DNA of 5,184 nt. It comes from Bacteroidales bacterium. GTDB lineage: Bacteria; Bacteroidota; Bacteroidia; Bacteroidales; B18-G4. The DNA lies in NCBI GenBank assembly GCA_023132505.1, contig JAGLYE010000144.1:1-5184 (forward strand), given 5' to 3'. The position numbers and the translations under genes were made by a program. This document shows positions 1 to 5,184 of this stretch, piece after piece; the stretch's first letter is position 1, and every line of letters starts with the position of its first letter. The notes beneath the pieces were generated by a model. It was not told the DNA's origin, did no database searches, and saw only the letters and a program-made list of their open reading frames with translations.

Positions 1-2223
1 TCACTTGGTGAACTCGACCTGAACATCCTTATGGTGGATTACGACAAGGATCATGGTATTGGTAAAAAAGAGATCATCGATGTTTGGTGCCGGGGCGGTG
101 GAAATAACTGTAATCTCGTATTATCCCTCATCAAATTCATGTGGTTGTCAGAGAATTGGAAGAATGCAAAGATACGTATACTGATGATCAATTATGTCAA
201 TGATGAAAAAGAGATGTTGATCCGTGATATTGAAGACATTCTTGAAACGGTAAGAATGGATGCAGAGATTAAGGTTATCAACAACCAGATCGAAAAACGT
301 CCTGTAAATGAACTTATTGAGGTTGAATCCTCAAACTCTGATATTGTTTTTCTCGGAATACCTGATATCCGTGACGGTGCAGAACAGGATTATGTAAACC
401 AGGTCAACAGGCTTTGCCAGAATGTGGGCACGGTAGTACTGGTGAAAGCATCATCACACTTCAAAGATTTAGAGATCGGCCGGAACAAGGGGATGGTAAA
501 ACAGGAAAAATCAGACTATACAGGTGATGATATTGACCTGGTGATCAGCAGAAAATTAAAGGTCCCTGAAATTGACTACCCTGAAGACCCTGTTGCAGCT
601 GAACAGATCAGAACGGTCTTCAACGAGGTCAAATCCATGAACGAAGATGTGTTCAACACCCTCATCGTCGACCTCTTCAGCCTTAACCGATCGGTATATG
701 CAGAGATCGTTAAGTCATCCAACAAACTGTTGCAGGACCTTAAGGAAGAGCTGCCATCCATAAAGGGAGATGAACAATGGAAAGAAAGGATCAGGGAGAC
801 TTACCGTGCAATCTTCAGCAAGACGCTGGAGATCATTGACAAGCAGGAAGACGGGGCTTTTAATGAACAGGAAGAGATACTGCGAAGCGTCGTCGGCATG
901 TGCAAGGAAAAGTGTTCTGGCATTATTCATCACGCACCCGAAGTCATCTTTAAGGGCATCAATCGCTCTGATCTGACCATTAAAAGAGGCGATAGCTGGA
1001 AAACGATCCGGTATAAATTGAGAAAACAATTATTATATGGTTCTTTCAGCGGCACCAAAAATCAAAAAGTCCGCTACCGCAAGTTGATCGCATCCCATTT
1101 CGATAAACATATCTATGCTGAATTAACTGAGGTATTCCAAAACTGGGGTATGATCAGCTTCCAGCAAGTGATCAAGACCCAGGGGTTGAATAATCGGATC
1201 TTCGACCATTACTTTCTGCTTAACAAGCTGACGCCTGATGGTAAAACAGCAGCGATCATGGAAGAAAAGATGATAGGCTATAAGGATTTCCGTGAGCAGA
1301 TCGACAAACTGAATGAAGCCTCGCTCCAGACCTTCTATACCCTGATGCTCAATAAGACTATGTATGTGGTCAGGCAACTCAGTAAAGAATTGCGCCAGGC
1401 TAACAGTTCGGAATTCATCAAAAAAAATGAAAAGCTCGCCCTGGCACGAGAAGAACAGGCTATGTTGTTCAATACCATTCCGAAAAAATGGAAAGACAAC
1501 CAGGTCCTTCTGAATAATTTCACGAGGATCGAACTGGAACTATTCAATTTTATTATCCGCGCCAAAGACATATTGCACAGCTTTTATCTGTCTCTGGATG
1601 CACAGATCGATCGTCAATATTTATCCTATCTGGAAAACATTGAAGCTGCAAAGCACCATTCAACACAGATCTTTCACGACACCCTTGCCGATGTTGCGGC
1701 ACAGCTGGATGCCGGTAAATTTGAAGAAGATTGGGATGAAACACTATCAGAAACCCTGAAAGAACTCCGAGTACTCGCCGATGAAATCAGTGATAAGATC
1801 GCCCTGATGGAAAGGTCGATATTCGACAATTTCAAAACATCACAGTTTAATGACCACAAGGCAGCAAGCCTGAGGGCAAGAAAGTTAGTGAGCCATATCC
1901 TGCAACAAGAGTTTCTATTAGCCATTGAGGATACAACCACAGAAACAAGGGATTGGTTCAATAAAGAGATCAGCAACACCATTGAGCTTATCGGGCAAAG
2001 CATGACCATATTAAGCATGCTAAAAAATGATGTAAGCAAGGCAACTGATATGCCCCAATTAGCAGAAACCATTAACACATTTAATAAGCAGTTGCAAAAC
2101 GCCGATAAGAATAAGCTGCGCATGCTGAACCAGATTCGGGAAAGAACCAATGCCCTTGCCGATAAATTCTCGCTGAATGCCTTAACCCGTCGTAGCACTG
2201 TTTTTAGAAAATTCATTCGATAG
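1..2223 (+). CDS. C-terminal part of an APC/SLC12-like permease with a very long helical cytoplasmic tail (5' partial)
   Basis: The frame is open from base 1 and ends at TAG 2221-2223, giving 740 residues. The ATG at base 31 is probably an internal Met, because the ten codons before it (SLGELDLNIL) read as family sequence. Residues ~1-160 resemble the soluble C-terminal domain of cation-chloride cotransporters and related amino-acid permeases. They contain IDVWCRGGGNN (26-36), an IRILMIN strand (~58-64) after NWKNAK, a SDIVFLGIPD strand-loop (113-122) and TVVLVKASSHF (144-154), an alternating alpha/beta, USP-like pattern. No membrane segment is visible in this part; the transmembrane core should lie upstream of the window. 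Residues ~180-740 are charged, rich in E, K, Q, L and I, and predicted mostly alpha-helical, with a basic patch GTKNQKVRYRK (351-361) and a basic C-terminus. I recognise no family in this tail. Transported substrate is unknown. In family members this domain sits in the cytoplasm and is thought to regulate transport. Domain assignment is fairly confident; tail function is unknown. Confidence 0.75.
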   Translation, partial: SLGELDLNILMVDYDKDHGIGKKEIIDVWCRGGGNNCNLVLSLIKFMWLSENWKNAKIRILMINYVNDEKEMLIRDIEDILETVRMDAEIKVINNQIEKRPVNELIEVESSNSDIVFLGIPDIRDGAEQDYVNQVNRLCQNVGTVVLVKASSHFKDLEIGRNKGMVKQEKSDYTGDDIDLVISRKLKVPEIDYPEDPVAAEQIRTVFNEVKSMNEDVFNTLIVDLFSLNRSVYAEIVKSSNKLLQDLKEELPSIKGDEQWKERIRETYRAIFSKTLEIIDKQEDGAFNEQEEILRSVVGMCKEKCSGIIHHAPEVIFKGINRSDLTIKRGDSWKTIRYKLRKQLLYGSFSGTKNQKVRYRKLIASHFDKHIYAELTEVFQNWGMISFQQVIKTQGLNNRIFDHYFLLNKLTPDGKTAAIMEEKMIGYKDFREQIDKLNEASLQTFYTLMLNKTMYVVRQLSKELRQANSSEFIKKNEKLALAREEQAMLFNTIPKKWKDNQVLLNNFTRIELELFNFIIRAKDILHSFYLSLDAQIDRQYLSYLENIEAAKHHSTQIFHDTLADVAAQLDAGKFEEDWDETLSETLKELRVLADEISDKIALMERSIFDNFKTSQFNDHKAASLRARKLVSHILQQEFLLAIEDTTTETRDWFNKEISNTIELIGQSMTILSMLKNDVSKATDMPQLAETINTFNKQLQNADKNKLRMLNQIRERTNALADKFSLNALTRRSTVFRKFIR

Positions 2224-2240
2224 TATCATAAAACCGGCCT

Positions 2241-2269
2241 GAGGGATGGCCAAAATTAAAAGAAAGATG
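2241..2269 (+). promoter_or_regulatory. Ambiguous translation start region of the acyl-CoA synthetase
   Basis: The purine run GAGGG (2241-2245) touches the first ATG (2246) with no spacer, so it cannot act as a normally spaced Shine-Dalgarno site for that codon. A second in-frame ATG at 2267 follows an A-rich stretch (AAAATTAAAAGAAAG, 2252-2266), the sort of leader often used in Bacteroidota. Starting there gives MVTQALIDPRSIVVIGGSND, which begins close to the Rossmann strand as in relatives I recall. GAGGG lies about 21 bases from this ATG, too far for ordinary use. The later start is at least as likely as the first; the sequence alone does not settle it. Confidence 0.4.
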
Positions 2270-4327
2270 GTCACACAAGCGCTTATTGATCCGAGGAGTA
2301 TTGTTGTTATAGGAGGATCCAATGATATCCACAAACCCGGCGGAAAGGTCCTGAAGAACCTTATTGATGGTAAGTTTAAAGGGGAAATCTATGTTACAAA
2401 TCCAAAGGAAGCTAAAGTCCTTGGGATCAAATGCTATAACGAGCCATCGGAATTACCTGATGTTGATCTTGCAATAATCGCCATTGCGGCGAAGTACATC
2501 CCCGATACAGTCGCCATATTGGCAAAGGAAAAGAATACACGTGGATTCATCATCCTTTCAGCCGGCTTTAGTGAAGAAAGTGAAGAAGGAAAAGAACTGG
2601 AAAAACAAATCGTCGATACTGTCGATAGTGTTGGTGGCAGTCTGATAGGTCCTAATTGCATAGGCGTTATGACCCCTGAATACCATGGAGTATTTACTTT
2701 GCCCATTCCTAAACTCGACCTGCATGGATGTGATTTTATCAGTGGATCGGGAGCAACTGCCTGCTTCATTATGGAGGCAGGAATTCCGATGGGGCTTCCT
2801 TTTGCAAGATTGTTCAGCGTTGGCAACAGTGCACAGATGGGTGTTGAAGAAATCCTTCAATACATGGATGAGAACTATGAAGAAGGCAAAAGCCCTAAAG
2901 TAAAGCTGCTGTATATTGAAAATATCGACAAGCCGACACTGTTGTTAAAGCATGCCTCTTCACTCATCAGAAAGGGTTGTCGCATCGCAGCTATCAAAGC
3001 TGGCTCTACAGAGGCCGGAAGCAGGGCGGCATCGTCACATACCGGGGCATTGGCAAGTTCTGATATAGCAGTAAACGCATTATTTAAAAAATCAGGAATT
3101 GTAAGATGCTATGGTCGTGAAGAACTAATTTCGGTTGCCAGTATCTTCATGTATCCCGAATTGAAGGGTGATCGGCTGGCAGTGATCACACATGCCGGCG
3201 GACCTGCAGTAATGCTTGCCGATGCTCTCTCACACAATGGACTGAAGGTACCCCATATCGATAACGATTATGCTGATGAACTGTTGGAACATCTCTTCCC
3301 CGGATCATCGGTTTCCAATCCGATCGACTTTCTGGCAACAGGAAATGCGGAGCAGCTGGGGACCATTATCGACTATTGTGACAGGAAATTCGATGAGATC
3401 GATGGTATGGTTGTGATCTTCGGCACACCCGGTCTCTTCCCGATATTTGATGTTTATGAACTTCTCAATGAAAAAATAGAGACATCGAAGAAACCTATTT
3501 ACCCCATTCTTCCTTCAACTTATACTGCAACTGAAGAGATAAGGTCTTTTATTGATAAAGGACGGATAATCTTTTCTGATGAGGTAGTGTTCGGGCGTGC
3601 CCTCACCAGAGTCATGAAAAGCGATGCCCCGGCAGCCCAACACCCGGAACTCCCGGAAGTGGATACAGTCCGTATCAGGGAGGTCATCGATAGTTGTGAT
3701 GAGGGTTACATAGAACCAGAAAAAGTTCAGATCTTACTTGATGCAGCTGGTATCCCCCGGATCCCTGAGGCAGTGATTAATAAAATAAATGATGCTGTGA
3801 GTGCAGCATCAGATATGGGCTTTCCGGTAGTGATGAAAGCCGTTGGTCCTGTTCATAAATCGGATGTGGGCGGGGTCATACTTAACATAAACACTGAATC
3901 TGAAGTAAGGGATGCTTTTCGAAAGATCATGGAGATCCCTGAAACACATTCTGTATTGATCCAACCCATGTTCAGCGGGATCGAATTGTTTGCCGGTTCC
4001 AAGCGTGAAGATAAATTCGGCCATTTGGTGTTGTGCGGGCTGGGAGGGATCTTCATTGAAGTGCTGAAAGACGTGAAGGCAGGTTTATGCCCCTTGTCCA
4101 AAGATGAGGCTCTCCTAATGATCAGAAGGCTGAAGGGCTATAAGATCCTGCAAGGGCTGAGAGGACAGAAAGGCATAGATGAAAACAAATTTGCAGAGAT
4201 CATTACACGGCTTTCTGCATTACTCATCACCGCCCCGGAGATCTTTGAAATGGACCTCAACCCGCTCATCGGCAATGAAAAGATCATCCTGGCAGTGGAT
4301 GCAAGGATAAACATTAAAAAGTCGTAG
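2246..4327 (+). CDS. ADP-forming acetate-CoA ligase (acyl-CoA synthetase, NDP-forming), fused alpha-beta subunits
   Basis: A complete 693-residue enzyme of the succinyl-CoA-synthetase-like superfamily. It interconverts acyl-CoA + ADP + Pi with free acid + ATP + CoA in the cytoplasm; acetate is the usual substrate, but other short or branched acids cannot be excluded. The alpha part comes first. A CoA-binding Rossmann domain (~12-140) carries VIGGSND (21-27) and GPNCIG (135-140). Ligase-type domains (~160-455) carry FISGSGAT (164-171), YIENI with the likely supporting Glu225, and SSHTGALASSD with the phosphorylated His265. The beta part is an ATP-grasp domain (~480-690) with VVMKAVGPVHKSDVGGV, containing nucleotide-binding Lys531 and the second relay His537, then GGIFIEVLKDV (600-610) and EMDLNPL (668-674), probably metal-binding. 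All main catalytic residues are present and length is normal for the fused form. The start could be the ATG at 2246 or at 2267 (residue 8). It lies 22 bases after the permease gene and 6 before the symporter gene, suggesting an operon. The physiological direction, acetate release with ATP gain or acid activation, cannot be read from sequence. Confidence 0.95.
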   Translation: MAKIKRKMVTQALIDPRSIVVIGGSNDIHKPGGKVLKNLIDGKFKGEIYVTNPKEAKVLGIKCYNEPSELPDVDLAIIAIAAKYIPDTVAILAKEKNTRGFIILSAGFSEESEEGKELEKQIVDTVDSVGGSLIGPNCIGVMTPEYHGVFTLPIPKLDLHGCDFISGSGATACFIMEAGIPMGLPFARLFSVGNSAQMGVEEILQYMDENYEEGKSPKVKLLYIENIDKPTLLLKHASSLIRKGCRIAAIKAGSTEAGSRAASSHTGALASSDIAVNALFKKSGIVRCYGREELISVASIFMYPELKGDRLAVITHAGGPAVMLADALSHNGLKVPHIDNDYADELLEHLFPGSSVSNPIDFLATGNAEQLGTIIDYCDRKFDEIDGMVVIFGTPGLFPIFDVYELLNEKIETSKKPIYPILPSTYTATEEIRSFIDKGRIIFSDEVVFGRALTRVMKSDAPAAQHPELPEVDTVRIREVIDSCDEGYIEPEKVQILLDAAGIPRIPEAVINKINDAVSAASDMGFPVVMKAVGPVHKSDVGGVILNINTESEVRDAFRKIMEIPETHSVLIQPMFSGIELFAGSKREDKFGHLVLCGLGGIFIEVLKDVKAGLCPLSKDEALLMIRRLKGYKILQGLRGQKGIDENKFAEIITRLSALLITAPEIFEMDLNPLIGNEKIILAVDARINIKKS

Positions 4328-4333
4328 GCCTCT

Positions 4334-5184
4334 ATGATCACAAAACTTATTGTTATTGCATTGTACGGAGCCATGATCATCACGGTGGGGATTATTGGCC
4401 TGAGAAAAACACGATCGTTTAACGATTTCTTCCTTGGCGGTGGCAAGGTCGGGCCCTGGATGACTGCCTTTTCATACGGAACAGCCTATTTCAGTGCCGT
4501 GCTATTTATCGGCTTTGCCGGGAAGATAGGATGGAACTTTGGCTATTCAGGTCTTTGGATCGCACTCTTCAATGCCTTAGTCGGGGTTTTGGTCGTATGG
4601 GCTGTATTTGGCTGGAAAATCAAGCAGATATCTGTCAATTTCAAAGTAAGCACTATGTGCGAATACCTTGAAAAAAGATACAACAGCCCGTTTTTGAAAT
4701 TATTCGGCGCCATTGTCATCTTCATATTCATGATACCATACAGCGCTGCTGTATTTATGGGACTTTCCTACTTGTTCACATCCAACTTCAACCTTGAATA
4801 CTGGCATGCCCTCACGTTCATCGGCATCTTTACAGCCTCATATATTGTCCTTGGAGGGTATAAATCCATGGCCATGATCGATATGATCTTTGGCATTATC
4901 ATGACTATAGGGGTAATCATTCTTTACTTCTCCACAGTGCATGAAGGCGGTGGTATGGACATGATCACCAACACCCTTAAAGCCATTGAACCCAAGCTAA
5001 CACATGCCGTAGGTCCTCCGGGTTTCTGGTCTTTATTCTCATTGATCTTCCTGACAAGCGTAGCCCCCTTTGCCATGCCGCAACTGGTGCAGAAATTCTA
5101 TGCCATCCGCGACAGAAAATCGATCAGGACCGGGATGATCGCATCTACATTTTTTGCATTACTCATAGGTGGGGTTGCATACTA
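4334..5184 (+). CDS. Sodium:solute symporter, SSS/SLC5 family (3' partial)
   Basis: The ATG at 4334 opens a frame that stays open to the window edge, giving 283 complete codons plus two bases; family members are usually ~450-600 residues, so roughly half is missing. These integral membrane proteins import organic solutes with Na+. Hydrophobic segments lie at ~4-22, 43-63, 72-93, 121-147, 158-175, 180-200, 230-248 and 268-283. Family hallmarks are SFNDFFLGGGKVGPWMTAFS (28-47) entering the broken first core helix with FSAVLFIGFAG (53-63), then STMCEYLEKRYNS (106-118), a LGGYKSMAMIDMIFGIIM stretch (173-190), and APFAMPQLVQKFYAIRDRKS (244-263). The first core helix supplies part of the Na+ and substrate sites in vSGLT; the other Na+ ligands would be beyond the edge. 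Substrate is not determinable; a carboxylate is an inference from the adjoining acyl-CoA synthetase. The start is 6 bases after the synthetase stop with no Shine-Dalgarno match, which fits translational coupling or leader-independent initiation. The next ATG (4373) would delete most of the first hydrophobic segment, so 4334 is preferred. Confidence 0.93.
   Translation, partial: MITKLIVIALYGAMIITVGIIGLRKTRSFNDFFLGGGKVGPWMTAFSYGTAYFSAVLFIGFAGKIGWNFGYSGLWIALFNALVGVLVVWAVFGWKIKQISVNFKVSTMCEYLEKRYNSPFLKLFGAIVIFIFMIPYSAAVFMGLSYLFTSNFNLEYWHALTFIGIFTASYIVLGGYKSMAMIDMIFGIIMTIGVIILYFSTVHEGGGMDMITNTLKAIEPKLTHAVGPPGFWSLFSLIFLTSVAPFAMPQLVQKFYAIRDRKSIRTGMIASTFFALLIGGVAY

Noticed and set aside
31..33. ATG at base 31 as the true start of a 730-residue protein
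   Set aside because: The frame is open upstream to the window edge and the preceding ten residues fit the permease-family sequence, so the gene is better read as truncated by the window.
1674..2216. A 180-codon open frame on the minus strand opposite the permease tail
   Set aside because: It lies fully inside a convincing plus-strand gene, has a low-complexity Ser/Leu-rich composition typical of antisense reading of helical coding sequence, and shows no recognisable motif.
2224..2245. Search for a promoter or terminator in the 22-base gap
   Set aside because: No TAnnTTTG-type or sigma70-type element and no stem with a T-run could be seen, so an internal transcription boundary is unsupported.
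2236..2251. Possible hairpin GGCC-N8-GGCC across the synthetase start, as a terminator or translational switch
   Set aside because: The stem is only four base pairs, does not extend and has no T-run after it; chance occurrence is likely.
4138..4446. A minus-strand open frame across the synthetase-symporter junction
   Set aside because: It overlaps the conserved C-terminus of the synthetase and the start of the symporter, and its translation has no family features.

Overview
The window holds three plus-strand protein genes packed head to tail, with no RNA genes, mobile elements, CRISPR arrays, long repeats or clear terminators. The first gene enters from the left edge and the third runs off the right edge, so only the middle gene is complete. 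The gaps between genes are 22 and 6 bases, so the three genes probably share a transcript. No promoter or terminator was recognised.

Layout: (1) Bases 1-2223 encode the C-terminal 740 residues of a large protein. Its first ~160 residues resemble the cytoplasmic C-terminal domain of APC-superfamily / cation-chloride-cotransporter (SLC12-like) permeases. About 560 further residues form a soluble, helix-rich tail that I cannot assign to any family. (2) Bases 2246-4327 encode a complete 693-residue ADP-forming acyl-CoA (acetate-CoA) synthetase, with alpha and beta parts fused and both relay histidines present. (3) Bases 4334-5184 encode the first 283 residues of a sodium:solute symporter (SSS/SLC5 family), cut by the window edge.

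The organism is most likely a member of Bacteroidota, perhaps an environmental or anaerobic Bacteroidales/Marinilabiliales-type lineage. This rests on my recollection of how the fused ADP-forming synthetase and the symporter look in that phylum, on the lack of well-placed Shine-Dalgarno sites, and on an A-rich stretch before a candidate start. No marker gene is present, so this is an inference.

Working together: two membrane transporters flank a reversible, energy-conserving acyl-CoA enzyme. A plausible reading is Na+-coupled movement of a small carboxylate or other organic solute, linked to its activation, or to its release from CoA with ATP formation. The first protein would be a second transporter whose large cytoplasmic tail could be regulatory. 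The sequence does not fix the substrates. The clearest unexplained element is the long helical tail of the first protein.
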